Counted from the first letter of the stretch, positions 16,083 to 24,249 are shown. The stretch is 27,784 nucleotides of DNA from JANRKH01 sp964351245 (GCA_964351245.1 CAYGNF010000014.1:1-27784), one strand, 5' to 3'. Numbers and translations: made by a program. The notes: generated by a model not told the origin, from the letters alone.

Positions 16083-16901
16083 TTATTGTCTTGCTAGTCT
16101 ATGGTTTTTAATCGTATGAAAATCTATTGGTAAATTTGATCTTATCGGATTAATATCAATACCTCCTCTTCTAGTATAGCGAGCCCATACTGTCATTTTT
16201 TCAAAAATGGTGATGTTAGTGAGATCGGCATATATTTTCTCCACAGAATCTTCGTGAAACATATCTGCATCTCTGTGAGATACAATATACTCAAGTACTG
16301 ATGCATGATTTAGTGCTGGCCCTTTATATGATATAATCACAGTAGCCCAGTCTGGTTGATGCGTAATAAGGCAATTTGTTTTATGTAGATCTGAGTATAT
16401 TGTCTCTTCTATAATTTTATCAGCATCGAATTTGATAATAGAAGGACAAGAAGATTGATCTTCAGCAACAGTGATATCAAGATCATCTATACAAATACCC
16501 TCAGGCCTTGAAAGCTCAGTGCCTTCATATTCTGCTATACTTTTCATTGACGCAGAAATTTCTCGGCCCAGAGCATGAGAGACATCGGCTTTGATTATGC
16601 TCAATACCTCTTCATCAGATGCAAATTTTTCATTATTAAATGAAAAAAGATATAGCTTTAGAGATTTAGACTCAAGAAGATTCGGAGACTCAGAAGGAAT
16701 ATGCATCTCTAATATTCTTACTACTGGCTTGCCTTTAGGATTCAGCCATGAAAGCTCATAACAATTCCATATGTCAAATCCGTAAAAAATAGACTTTAAT
16801 TTGATTTTGACCCTACTCACAACTCTTGGTATAGGAAATAGCAATGCCGGATTGTATTTTGTGGGATAATGTACTTTTTCGCCTAGAACTAAATTTGCCA
16901 T
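16083..16901 (-). CDS. queF: NADPH-dependent 7-cyano-7-deazaguanine (preQ0) reductase, long form
   Basis: A 272-residue QueF of the long, YqcD-like class with tandem T-fold halves. The C-terminal half carries catalytic C177 in LHKTNCLITHQPDW, with D184 seven residues on, then H216-E217 in DMFHED and the closing WARYTRRGGIDINPIRSN. The N-terminal half has ESKSLKLYLFSFN (77-89), the substrate-binding motif. The enzyme reduces preQ0 to preQ1 in queuosine biosynthesis for tRNA anticodons. No preQ1-riboswitch-like leader is seen in the 82-bp gap to truB. It is the first gene of the queF-xthA pair. Confidence 0.95.
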   Translation of the reverse strand: MANLVLGEKVHYPTKYNPALLFPIPRVVSRVKIKLKSIFYGFDIWNCYELSWLNPKGKPVVRILEMHIPSESPNLLESKSLKLYLFSFNNEKFASDEEVLSIIKADVSHALGREISASMKSIAEYEGTELSRPEGICIDDLDITVAEDQSSCPSIIKFDADKIIEETIYSDLHKTNCLITHQPDWATVIISYKGPALNHASVLEYIVSHRDADMFHEDSVEKIYADLTNITIFEKMTVWARYTRRGGIDINPIRSNLPIDFHTIKNHRLARQ

Positions 16902-16983
16902 AGATTAATCAATTTTATATTAGACATTACAAATGTTTTCTTATTATATTGAATAAAATTTTTATATCAACAATTCATTATAT

Positions 16984-17871
16984 ATGTCAAAGTTAGGTTG
17001 CTGGCTATGTTTTTACAAGCCAATTAATATATCATCAGCGAAGTTTTTAAAATTAATATCCGTATGTTTTCCGGGGGTCAAAATAGGTCATGCTGGAACA
17101 CTAGATCCTCTTGCCGAAGGGGTACTCCCTGTTGCGCTTGGAGAGGCCACAAAATTAGCAGAGTTTTTAATCGATTCTAAAAAAACCTACGAATTTGATG
17201 TGCAATTCGGCGCCAAAACCTCCAGCGGTGACTTAGGTTCTGATATTACTGAGGTTACACACAAGAAAGTATCAAAAACGGCTCTAATAGAGGTGTTAAA
17301 AAAGTTTACAGGCAATATTTCTCAAACACCTTCTAAATTTTCTGCGATTAAAATTAATGGAGTTAGAGCATATGCTATGGCAAGAAAAGGGATGGACTTC
17401 GAAATGCCTAGCAGAATTGTAAGTATATATAGTTTGGAATTAAAATCTTTTGACCACGCAACCCAGCAAGCAACTATAGTTTGCGAGTGTTCGAAGGGTA
17501 CTTATATCAGAACTCTTGCAGAAGATATAGGATTTAGCTTGCATAATTTATCGCATGTGATAAAATTAAGACGCTTAAAAGTTGGAAAGTTTGATGCTAC
17601 AAATTCTATCATGCTAGATTTTGAGCAAAAAGACTTTGATTCAAAACTAAAGCTTCTTAAAGACTCCGCTCTTCCCGTTGATTTCGTGCTGGACGACATC
17701 CTGGTTATCAATGTTGAAGAAGATATCGCGCAGAAAATTCGCTACGGACAACAAGTGACTTTCTCTGCGGTTACAGAAGGGGTATACGCAGTATTCTCTA
17801 GTAATGTTTTACAAGCAATAGGAAGTGTACATGATGAAGTATTCAAAGTCAGAAGAGTGTTTAATTTATAA
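16984..17871 (+). CDS. truB: tRNA pseudouridine-55 synthase TruB
   Basis: A 295-residue pseudouridine synthase. The N-terminal YKPINISSAKFLK is followed by GHAGTLDPLAEGVLPVALGEATK (36-58), with catalytic D41. Further marks are KTYEFDVQFGAKTSSGD and CSKGTYIRTLAEDIG. It isomerises U55 in the T loop of elongator tRNAs. The C-terminal region (about 235-295) fits a short PUA-like tail. The gene leads the truB-rpsO-pnp cluster, a conserved arrangement, with rpsO starting 19 bp later. It is divergent from queF. There is no strong Shine-Dalgarno. Confidence 0.95.
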   Translation: MSKLGCWLCFYKPINISSAKFLKLISVCFPGVKIGHAGTLDPLAEGVLPVALGEATKLAEFLIDSKKTYEFDVQFGAKTSSGDLGSDITEVTHKKVSKTALIEVLKKFTGNISQTPSKFSAIKINGVRAYAMARKGMDFEMPSRIVSIYSLELKSFDHATQQATIVCECSKGTYIRTLAEDIGFSLHNLSHVIKLRRLKVGKFDATNSIMLDFEQKDFDSKLKLLKDSALPVDFVLDDILVINVEEDIAQKIRYGQQVTFSAVTEGVYAVFSSNVLQAIGSVHDEVFKVRRVFNL

Positions 17872-17890
17872 AAATATGGAGAACTAAAAG

Positions 17891-18160
17891 ATGTCGATTA
17901 ATCAAGAACTAAAGACAAAACTTATAAATGAATATAAAAATGCCGAGGGTGACACAGGTTCTGTAGAGGTTCAATGTGCTATACTTACGACAAGAATCAG
18001 TAATTTAACTGCTCATTTTAAACAAAATCATAAAGATTTTGCCTCAAGAAGAGGTCTTTTGATGCTAGTAGGGCGTCGTAGAAGATTGTTAAATTATCTA
18101 AAATCCAAAAGTGTCAATAAATATTTAAGTTTAATTGAAAAATTAGGAATTAGAAAATAA
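17891..18160 (+). CDS. rpsO: 30S ribosomal protein S15
   Basis: An 89-residue protein, the normal length. Highly conserved pieces are GDTGSVEVQCAILTTRISNL, THFK-like AHFKQNHKDFASRRGLLMLV and GRRRRLLNYLKS. S15 binds 16S rRNA at the three-way junction early in 30S assembly. A GGAG Shine-Dalgarno lies nine bases before the ATG. It sits between truB and pnp as in many proteobacteria. In E. coli S15 represses its own translation through a leader pseudoknot; nothing comparable can be asserted from the 19-bp spacer here. Confidence 0.97.
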   Translation: MSINQELKTKLINEYKNAEGDTGSVEVQCAILTTRISNLTAHFKQNHKDFASRRGLLMLVGRRRRLLNYLKSKSVNKYLSLIEKLGIRK

Positions 18161-18162
18161 GC

Positions 18163-18201
18163 AAGCATACTGGGTTTGCAAAAATGCTTTATAATTTTTT
18201 T
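18163..18201 (+). terminator. Weak intrinsic terminator or attenuator after rpsO
   Basis: AAGCAT (18163-18168) can pair with ATGCTT (18184-18189) across a 15-base loop, and a T-rich run follows at 18195-18201. The stem is only six pairs, so it is likely leaky, allowing some read-through into pnp. Confidence 0.35.
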
Positions 18202-18239
18202 ACTTCGCTACCCTTAAATTTGGGTTGCAGTAAAATAAT

Positions 18240-18279
18240 TTGCAAGATATAGGCATTTTTTAACAAAAATATCTTGCAA
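18240..18279 (+). promoter_or_regulatory. Leader hairpin in the rpsO-pnp gap
   Basis: TTGCAAGATAT (18240-18250) and ATATCTTGCAA (18269-18279) form a perfect eleven-pair stem with an 18-base loop, 62 bp before the pnp ATG. In E. coli the pnp leader has a long stem cut by RNase III, after which PNPase degrades its own message. The position here suggests an equivalent autoregulatory element, by analogy only. Confidence 0.45.
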
Positions 18280-18341
18280 GCAACTGTAAGTAGTAACAAT
18301 ACGAAGAATAAAATTAAAAATATACGAGTAATTAAAAAAAT

Positions 18342-20672
18342 ATGTTTAAAGAAGTAGTAAAAGAATTAAATTGGGGTGGACACACGCTCACTTTAAAAAC
18401 AGGAAAAGTAGCAAGACAATCTGATGGTGCGGTTGTTGCTTCTATGGGTGATACAGTAGTACTATGTACTGCGGTAAGCGCTCCACAAGCAAAAGAAGAT
18501 GCATCATTTTTCCCCCTAACAGTTCATTATCGTGAAATGGCATTTGCAGCTGGTAAATTTCCAGGAGGCTATAAAAAAAGAGAAGGTCAGGCATCAGAGA
18601 GAGAAGTGCTAGTATCAAGATTAATAGATAGACCTCTTAGGCCATTATTTGATCCTGGATTCCTTAATGAGACACAGGTGATATGCACAGTCTTGTCTTA
18701 TGATCCAATGTTTTGCAGCGATGTTGTTGCACTTATAGGAGCCTCAGCGGCTCTGAGTCTTTCTGGCGCTCCATTATTGCATGTTGTGGGAGCTGCTAAG
18801 GTTGGCCTCATAGACGAAAAATATATATTAAATCCATCAATTTCGGATTTAGAAAAAAGTAAATTAGACCTTGTGGTTGCTGGCACTGATAGCTCGGTTA
18901 TGATGGTTGAATCGGAGGCTCATGAGTTAAACGAAGATGAGATGTTAAAAGCAATTGAATTCGGGCATAATCAGATGCAGCCAGTAATTCAAATGATAGA
19001 GGAGCTGAAGAAAGAGGCGGGAAAAGCAACTAGAATAGTTCAATCCCTTGAAACAGAAGATCTTACAAAAGCAATTATCAAAGACTTTGGAGATCAAATT
19101 GAGTCTTCATACAAAATCAAAGAAAAACACTTAAGATACAATGCATTATCCAAGATAGATCTTGATATCAAAAATAAATTTCAAGAAGAATATGCGGCAG
19201 TTAAAATTGGACTTGCGCTTGCTGAGGCAAAATCTCAGATAGTTAGGTCTTTTATGCTATCTACAAAAACAAGGATAGATGGAAGAAAGCCAGAAGAAAT
19301 TCGCCCTATTACATCTGAAATTACTTTTCTTCCAAGAGCTCATGGATCAAGTTTGTTTACCAGAGGGGAAACGCAGGCTCTAGTTGCTACAACTCTAGGT
19401 AGTACTCAGGATGAACAAATGGTAGAAAGTTTAGAGGGAGATAATAGAGATAGATTCTTGTTGCACTATATATTCCCCGCTTATTCTGTTGGAGAGACAT
19501 TTCCATTTAGAGCACCAGGTAGAAGAGAAGTTGGTCATGGCAAGTTGGCCTGGAGAGCAATTAATCCAGTTTTACCAACTAAAGAAAATTTTCCATATTC
19601 CATTAGAGTGGTTTCGGAGATTACAGAATCAAATGGATCCTCGTCAATGGCAACAGTTTGTGGGGCAAGTATGGCTCTTATGGACGCGGGTGTTCCTATA
19701 AAATCACCAGTAGCTGGTATTGCTATGGGCCTTGTGAAAGAATCTGAAAAATATATTATCCTCTCTGATATTATGGGAGATGAAGATTATATTGGAGATA
19801 TGGACTTTAAGGTAGCTGGAACTAGCAAGGGTATTACTGCTCTACAGATGGATATAAAAATCACAGGCATTAATCTTGCGATTATGAAAGAAGCTCTAGC
19901 TCAAGCTCATGAAGGCAGAAATCACATTATCTTAAAAATGGAAGAAGCAATTACTGAGCATAAAGATTTGAGTGAATATGCTCCTCAAATTACAACCATC
20001 AATGTTCCTAAAGACAAGATAAGAGAGATTATAGGATCTGGTGGCAGAGTTATTAAAGATCTGTGCGAAGTTAGCGGTGCAAAAATTGATATAGATGACG
20101 ATGGTCTGGTAAAAATTGCTGCAGTAGGTAAGGATAAGATTCAAATTGCATTAGATAAGATAAAAGCAATAATCTATGAGCCGCAAATAGGAGATGTGCT
20201 AGAAGGAGTTGTAGTAAAAATACTGGATTCTGGTGCATTTATTAGCATTCCAGGAGGCAAGGATGGCTATTTGCATATCAGCGAAATTAGCCAAGATAGA
20301 GTCAAATCTGTTGATGATGTCTTATCGCAAGATATGAAGGTTAAAGTTAAGATAATAGATTTTGATCGCGGAAAAGTTAAAGTGAGTATTAAAGCATTGA
20401 CTCAGAATGGGGACTATGCTCCAAGAAATCAGTCTAACGAAGGCGGTTTTCCAAAAAGAAGGTCTTCAGATCGCGATGCAAGTAGTCCGCGTCGTGATAG
20501 TCGTGATAGTGGTGACTCTAGAGGATTTAAGTCTGACAATTCTGGTGACAAAGAATATAATACATCAAAGCCAAGGCCAAGATTTGGATCTAAACCCAAT
20601 GATAGAGGTGGTACACGTAAGCCAAAATCACGTAATACATCCGAAGTTAGGGAAAGAAAATTCTTTAATTAA
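18342..20672 (+). CDS. pnp: Polyribonucleotide nucleotidyltransferase (PNPase)
   Basis: A 776-residue exoribonuclease with two RNase PH-like cores (about 1-220 and 315-550), then a KH domain with IREIIGSGGRVIK near 559 and an S1 domain from GDVLEGVVVKILDSGAF near 616. DRPLRPLF, RGETQALV, ESNGSSSMATVCGAS and DIMGDEDYIGDMDFKVAG are family landmarks. It degrades RNA 3' to 5' using phosphate. The final 90 residues (from about 686) are a disordered tail of Arg, Ser, Asp and Gly with repeated RDS/DSR units and a very basic end, longer than in E. coli; it may add RNA binding or contact other degradation factors. It follows rpsO across a 181-bp leader with a strong hairpin. Confidence 0.97.
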   Translation: MFKEVVKELNWGGHTLTLKTGKVARQSDGAVVASMGDTVVLCTAVSAPQAKEDASFFPLTVHYREMAFAAGKFPGGYKKREGQASEREVLVSRLIDRPLRPLFDPGFLNETQVICTVLSYDPMFCSDVVALIGASAALSLSGAPLLHVVGAAKVGLIDEKYILNPSISDLEKSKLDLVVAGTDSSVMMVESEAHELNEDEMLKAIEFGHNQMQPVIQMIEELKKEAGKATRIVQSLETEDLTKAIIKDFGDQIESSYKIKEKHLRYNALSKIDLDIKNKFQEEYAAVKIGLALAEAKSQIVRSFMLSTKTRIDGRKPEEIRPITSEITFLPRAHGSSLFTRGETQALVATTLGSTQDEQMVESLEGDNRDRFLLHYIFPAYSVGETFPFRAPGRREVGHGKLAWRAINPVLPTKENFPYSIRVVSEITESNGSSSMATVCGASMALMDAGVPIKSPVAGIAMGLVKESEKYIILSDIMGDEDYIGDMDFKVAGTSKGITALQMDIKITGINLAIMKEALAQAHEGRNHIILKMEEAITEHKDLSEYAPQITTINVPKDKIREIIGSGGRVIKDLCEVSGAKIDIDDDGLVKIAAVGKDKIQIALDKIKAIIYEPQIGDVLEGVVVKILDSGAFISIPGGKDGYLHISEISQDRVKSVDDVLSQDMKVKVKIIDFDRGKVKVSIKALTQNGDYAPRNQSNEGGFPKRRSSDRDASSPRRDSRDSGDSRGFKSDNSGDKEYNTSKPRPRFGSKPNDRGGTRKPKSRNTSEVRERKFFN

Positions 20673-20689
20673 GAGCTACTATGTAATGA

Positions 20690-20714
20690 AAGCGCTAGCA
20701 ATTTGTTAGCGCTT
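20690..20714 (+). terminator. Hairpin after pnp, possible terminator
   Basis: AAGCGCTA (20690-20697) and TAGCGCTT (20707-20714) form an eight-pair stem with a nine-base loop, 17 bp after the pnp stop codon. The bases following are AATTGCATTCC, without a proper T-run, so termination by this hairpin alone is doubtful. It may protect the message 3' end. Confidence 0.45.
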
Positions 20715-20913
20715 AATTGCATTCCTTCACCCGATTAGCCCCTTATTAAAAAAAGCACTCTCTTTTTGCATAAAAATGATATAATTTTTTAGTGCTACTA
20801 TACTATCGCTATTGAAGTCCCAAGGAGTCCAGGTTTCTATCTAATAGGAGAGCAACCAGTAAACAACGTTTAAAATGAATAAATTCTAGTTTTGTGATTC
20901 AGAGCAGTAAATT

Positions 20914-21591
20914 ATGTATATACTCAGTTTAGATACAAGTAATGGATATAGTCAAGTTGGGGTATCTTATAATTCCAACATAATATACGCCAAAAAGACT
21001 TGTAGTAAAAATATGCAGGCCGAAAATCTTATCCCTATGATAGAAGAAGCTTTAATTGAGCTTAAGCTAGAATATGCTCAAATAAACTATGTGGCAGCAA
21101 GTTGTGGCCCTGGAAGTTTTACTGGCATCAGGATTGCACTTGCGGCTGCTAGAGGAATAGCGATAGCATCTCCTACAATAAAAACAATATGCGTCAATAA
21201 TTTTCAGACTATCTACTGCAGAATTTCTGAGCAAGTGAAATATTTTGATTATAGCGCTACGATTGTGAATGCCTATAAAGATCAATTATACTTGCAGATT
21301 TTTGACAAAGTAAAGGAAATAGGAGAGCCAATCTTGATGTTTATTAATGAAGCAAGAAATTATATAGAATCTCTGGAAGGCAAAATAGTCATCTCTGGAA
21401 GTGGTATAGAGAAGTTATACGAATTTTCTAATCATCTGACCCCTAGCAAGATCACGATTTTACCTAGATTCCCATATCCTGATATAAGATTTATCTCAAA
21501 GATTGCATATAAGAATATTATTTCAGGTCAAATCAATGAATCGCTGGATCCTTTGTATATAAGGCCACCAGATGCTAAATTGCCTCAATAA
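20914..21591 (+). CDS. tsaB: TsaB (YeaZ), tRNA threonylcarbamoyladenosine complex subunit
   Basis: A 225-residue ASKHA-fold protein. The start MYILSLDTSNGYSQVGV, the ENLIPMIEEAL helix and the SCGPGSFTGIRIALAAARGI motif (63-82) are diagnostic. TsaB partners with TsaD and TsaE to install the t6A modification at position 37 of ANN-decoding tRNAs; TsaB itself is a non-catalytic dimer platform. The C-terminal half is less conserved, as usual, ending YIRPPDAKLPQ. It stands alone, 241 bp after pnp. No other tsa gene is in the window. Confidence 0.93.
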   Translation: MYILSLDTSNGYSQVGVSYNSNIIYAKKTCSKNMQAENLIPMIEEALIELKLEYAQINYVAASCGPGSFTGIRIALAAARGIAIASPTIKTICVNNFQTIYCRISEQVKYFDYSATIVNAYKDQLYLQIFDKVKEIGEPILMFINEARNYIESLEGKIVISGSGIEKLYEFSNHLTPSKITILPRFPYPDIRFISKIAYKNIISGQINESLDPLYIRPPDAKLPQ

Positions 21592-21595
21592 TTTT

Positions 21596-21617
21596 CTAGC
21601 CTTTAAGGCGAGTTTTT
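21596..21617 (+). terminator. Intrinsic terminator after tsaB
   Basis: CTAGCC (21596-21601) pairs with GGCGAG (21607-21612) around loop TTTAA, with one A-G mismatch, and is followed by TTTTT (21613-21617). It lies five bases after the stop codon, between tsaB and the convergent DUF2335 gene. Confidence 0.5.
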
Positions 21618-21657
21618 GTGCCATTTGTAAGGTAGCCAGATCATGAAGCTCTAAGCG

Positions 21658-22176
21658 CTATCTCTTTTTATTTTTATAAAATTCAGATTTGTTTTTATTA
21701 TGGAAACCGTGTCTATTGCCTTTATACGCATTACGTTTCTGATTTGTATTTAAGTAAGAAAAGAAAGATACACCAAAAACGCTCCCGAAAGCAAAAATAG
21801 TAAAGATAATAGAAGTGTTGAGATTATATTGCGCAAGACGCACCGCAGTTCCGCACATAATGCAAATAACCAAAAAGCCAAAAACTTTACCCATGCGCAT
21901 TGCTCTGTAATTTGCTTCAATAGAGAGTTTTGATATCTGATGCATTGTATCTTGTTCTTTTTGTACAAGATCTATGATTTTTGCAAAAGATCCGGGGAAT
22001 TCTTTTTCATATTGACTCATAACTTCAACTGGTGGTAGAAAATTTTTTAACGGGTTATACCTGTGATCCATCTCTAGAGTCGCATCATGATGTTCTTGTG
22101 TATCTGATTGGCTTTTATGAGCATAGCCCCGATTTAATGTATCTTTTGCGTAATATTGCTTTTTTTCTTTATGCAT
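21658..22176 (-). CDS. DUF2335-type two-helix membrane protein
   Basis: A 172-residue protein. The LPPVEVMSQYEKEFPGSFAK stretch (47-66) and the following helix KIIDLVQKEQDTMHQISKL match the opening of DUF2335, a family of predicted inner-membrane proteins of unknown function. Two membrane helices lie at about 97-115 and 121-142, and both tails are polar. The N-terminal tail is rich in His, Lys and Gln, and the C-terminal tail in Lys, Asn and Arg. DUF2335 genes turn up often beside prophage genes, as far as I recall, and here the gene ends the GTA-like cluster, eight bases after a 48-codon ORF. A holin-like or membrane-anchoring role is imaginable but not supported by any motif. Confidence 0.75.
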   Translation of the reverse strand: MHKEKKQYYAKDTLNRGYAHKSQSDTQEHHDATLEMDHRYNPLKNFLPPVEVMSQYEKEFPGSFAKIIDLVQKEQDTMHQISKLSIEANYRAMRMGKVFGFLVICIMCGTAVRLAQYNLNTSIIFTIFAFGSVFGVSFFSYLNTNQKRNAYKGNRHGFHNKNKSEFYKNKKR

Positions 22177-22183
22177 TGTGTAG

Positions 22184-22330
22184 CTAAAAATTTTCTAATG
22201 ATTTTTTGATATATTTAGAAATGGGGATCCATCCATTATTACGAAATTTATTGTGCAGAATATTTTTATCAGCAGAAAAGTCTAAGACCCCTATTGCGCC
22301 CTTAAAAAAATTGTTCCAAAATTTATTCAT
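22184..22330 (-). CDS. Small ORF (48 residues) between GTA g13 and the DUF2335 gene
   Basis: This short open frame begins with an ATG that overlaps the last eight bases of the DUF2163 gene and ends eight bases before the DUF2335 start, filling the gap exactly. The product begins MNKFWNNFFKGAIGVLDFSA and continues with NGWIPISKYIKKSLENF. It has no signal peptide or clear membrane helix and no Shine-Dalgarno; overlap with the upstream stop would allow translational coupling. It occupies the place where GTA g14 (cell-wall peptidase) normally follows, but I see no peptidase motif. It is either a real small protein or a leftover. Confidence 0.45.
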   Translation of the reverse strand: MNKFWNNFFKGAIGVLDFSADKNILHNKFRNNGWIPISKYIKKSLENF

Positions 22331-22880
22331 TTAGATTATTAAAATACTCGTAAGTAGGAATGAAGGGCTCTCCCCTAAAATTAACAGCATTTTTATACCT
22401 ATTTGTGCACATTGTCAATGTTTTATCACATTTCTCCCCAGAAAACTCTTCTAGATTGATACCGCATTTTTGATCTCCAAAATTTGCTCTACAACTCTTA
22501 CTATATAGACCTATTATTTCCTGCCCATATAAAAAAGTAATAGACTTCAAAGTCATTATGAATGATATTTCATTTTCTATATATTTGGTGCATAAATATT
22601 TACGCCAATTTTTTAACCCGGAGTCGGAAAAGATATAAATAGCCACACTAGCTCCGTTAACATTAAAGTTTTTATTTAACCCCTCATCCTCAAAAAACCC
22701 TTTGATTGTAGCCTCATTTTCGCCACTTTCATCTAATATTGTTGTATTAAATTCAAGTCCAGAATGTGGTGTAAAAATTTTGTTTTCTACGCGTATCTCA
22801 CTTGCCTTATCTGTCAGCCTTAGCATATGGCCATTAGTTTCTTCTATCTCAAAACATAAAACAAATTTATTTTCTATCAT
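22323..22880 (-). CDS. GTA/phage tail protein g13-like (DUF2163, phage_BR0599)
   Basis: I chose the ATG at 22880 because AGAGAGG lies six bases before it; an upstream in-frame ATG at 22925 has its AGG touching the start and would overlap the previous gene. From that start the protein has 185 residues. The N-terminal part (FEIEETNGHMLRLTDKASEI) is the DUF2163 opening. The C-terminal part YSKSCRANFGDQKCGINLEEF then CTNRYKNAVNFRGEPFIP is the cysteine-bearing phage_BR0599 signature. In Rhodobacter GTA and siphophages this protein forms part of the tail-tip hub; the pairs CRA, CGI, CDK and MCT resemble iron-sulfur or zinc ligands. It is shorter than the usual 290 or so residues, mainly in the middle. 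Confidence 0.85.
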   Translation of the reverse strand: MIENKFVLCFEIEETNGHMLRLTDKASEIRVENKIFTPHSGLEFNTTILDESGENEATIKGFFEDEGLNKNFNVNGASVAIYIFSDSGLKNWRKYLCTKYIENEISFIMTLKSITFLYGQEIIGLYSKSCRANFGDQKCGINLEEFSGEKCDKTLTMCTNRYKNAVNFRGEPFIPTYEYFNNLNE

Positions 22881-22914
22881 CTCATTCCTCTCTGATTTAT
22901 ATAGAATTGAACAA

Positions 22915-23487
22915 CTAGCTTCCATCCTGTAGAATCGGATATTCTATTTTTTCGGTTTCAAAGCGTACGATTTTATAAAACGAGCACTGCGCCTCTAGAT
23001 AATCACTAGCAGATGGGGGGTAGCTAATAGCAATTAATTGGGTTTCTGGGTCTATAGAAGCATTTATTTGCATTCCATTTATATAAATTTGCATGTCGTT
23101 TTCGTCTATGCACTTTATTTGTTTTGTATAGCAATCTTCATCGCCGCCATATTGTTTATATACTTCGAATTTAAAGACATCGGGTACGCCTTCTACTCTT
23201 TCAGATAAAACCAGAGCAATATGGGATCTTTCGAGATAATTATCGAAAGGGTCTTTCAGTTTAAAGCTATGCAATCTAGCTTTTCTTGCGTTAAAAAAAT
23301 TATAAAATTCCTGCAATTCGCTTTTTGAGAGTCTGGGAGATTTGATAGTGAATTGATGTATAGGATACTCGCTATTATTTTTGATATAATGTCTACCAGA
23401 ATAGCTTGTATGCGATATGGATTCGTACCCAAAGCTTGTTACTAAGAATGGCCTTAAAAAGGCGGGTAAACTAATGTTATGATACAT
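22915..23487 (-). CDS. GTA/phage distal tail protein g12-like (DUF2460)
   Basis: A 190-residue protein matching the DUF2460 family of GTA tail proteins: LPAFLRPFLVTSFGYESIS near the start, the paired-strand segment ELQEFYNFFNARKARLHSFK and LKDPFDNY in the middle, and VRFETEKIEYPI near the end. In Rhodobacter GTA the counterpart (g12) forms the distal tail ring below the tape measure. Its ATG lies eight bases after the stop of the DUF3168 gene, with no Shine-Dalgarno, so it is probably coupled to it. Normal GTAs have g9, g10 and g11 between these two; they are absent here. Length is a little short of the usual 200-210. Confidence 0.88.
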   Translation of the reverse strand: MYHNISLPAFLRPFLVTSFGYESISHTSYSGRHYIKNNSEYPIHQFTIKSPRLSKSELQEFYNFFNARKARLHSFKLKDPFDNYLERSHIALVLSERVEGVPDVFKFEVYKQYGGDEDCYTKQIKCIDENDMQIYINGMQINASIDPETQLIAISYPPSASDYLEAQCSFYKIVRFETEKIEYPILQDGS

Positions 23488-23495
23488 AATATACT

Positions 23496-23909
23496 CTAAG
23501 AAGCTTCTTGGGCTTGAATTAAGCAGAAATATTGCATCTTGATTCTAGATGTAATTTCATCTCCGCTATTTATACACTCTATACCGGAAGTTTTTGCGCT
23601 AATAAATTTAAATGGCATCAGGTTTTTTGTAAGATTATTGATGGATTGTTCCAGGAGATCTAATATTTGTTTTGTCTCCGGCGCTCCTACATCTCTGACA
23701 TATAAATTCATCTCTCCTTCTATTTCATATGTTGCACAAAAAGAAGTGTTGATAGACTGCACAGTAACAATTTTATGGTAAAGATGTGGGTATTTATTAT
23801 AAATTTGTAGACTAGATAAAATGCCCTTAAGTTTGCTTGTAAGAGCATGGCTAGCCATTAGATGTTTGTGTACAATTTCTTGAAAATCTACAAAGATTGA
23901 TAAACTCAT
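23496..23909 (-). CDS. GTA/phage tail-terminator-like protein (g8-like, DUF3168)
   Basis: A 137-residue protein. An N-terminal helix (QEIVHKHLMASHALTSKLKG) leads into IYNKYPHLYHKIVTVQSINTSF, then EGEMNLYVRDVGAPETKQIL, a helix LLEQSINNLTKNL and a C-terminal strand region. This fits the DUF3168 tail-terminator fold, whose ring caps the tail tube at the head side. Individual residues are weakly conserved, so much of the support is the position directly after the g7-like adaptor and before g12. The stop is two bases before the next Shine-Dalgarno-poor start. Moderately divergent from typical members. Confidence 0.7.
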   Translation of the reverse strand: MSLSIFVDFQEIVHKHLMASHALTSKLKGILSSLQIYNKYPHLYHKIVTVQSINTSFCATYEIEGEMNLYVRDVGAPETKQILDLLEQSINNLTKNLMPFKFISAKTSGIECINSGDEITSRIKMQYFCLIQAQEAS

Positions 23910-23911
23910 TT

Positions 23912-24241
23912 TTACTCCGTAATTTCTTGACTTAGTATTTTTAATATATGATTTAATTGATATGGATTTATTATTCTTTTTATTACAAAAATCCTATTTC
24001 CGAATCTGATCCTCATATTATTATTTATTATTTCTAAATATCTTGTTGTAATAAGAAAATATTCTTCTTTTACCAAATGACCAAAATCAATTCCATCATA
24101 TTCTTTTAGCCCCACTTCTGTAAGGCTCTTAATCTCCGCAAAACCGCTACATATAACCCGCCAATTATTTGTATCATTTTCATTAGATAAAAACTCAACA
24201 AAATGTTTCAAATTTGATGATAGGGTTTTTGATAGTTTCAT
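23912..24241 (-). CDS. GTA/phage head-tail adaptor (g7-like)
   Basis: A 109-residue protein with the head-tail joining family pattern: WRVICSGFAEIKSLT in the N-terminal strand, then YFLITTRYLEIINNNMRIRF with GNRIFVIKRIINPYQLNHIL and a closing LKILSQEI. This is the beta-rich adaptor that links the connector ring to the tail terminator in siphophages and GTAs. The gene stops two bases before the DUF3168 gene begins and starts eight bases after the connector gene ends, a tight translational unit. It has normal size for the family. Confidence 0.82.
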   Translation of the reverse strand: MKLSKTLSSNLKHFVEFLSNENDTNNWRVICSGFAEIKSLTEVGLKEYDGIDFGHLVKEEYFLITTRYLEIINNNMRIRFGNRIFVIKRIINPYQLNHILKILSQEITE

Positions 24242-24249
24242 AAGTAATT

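Noticed and set aside
16902..16983. Possible preQ1 riboswitch before queF
   Set aside because: The gap is only 82 bp, shared with divergent truB, and shows neither the C-rich loop nor the A-rich tail of preQ1 aptamers.
22881..22925. Upstream in-frame ATG adding 15 residues to the g13-like protein
   Set aside because: Its AGG abuts the start codon and the extension overlaps the g12-like gene, while the internal ATG at 22880 has AGAGAGG at proper spacing.
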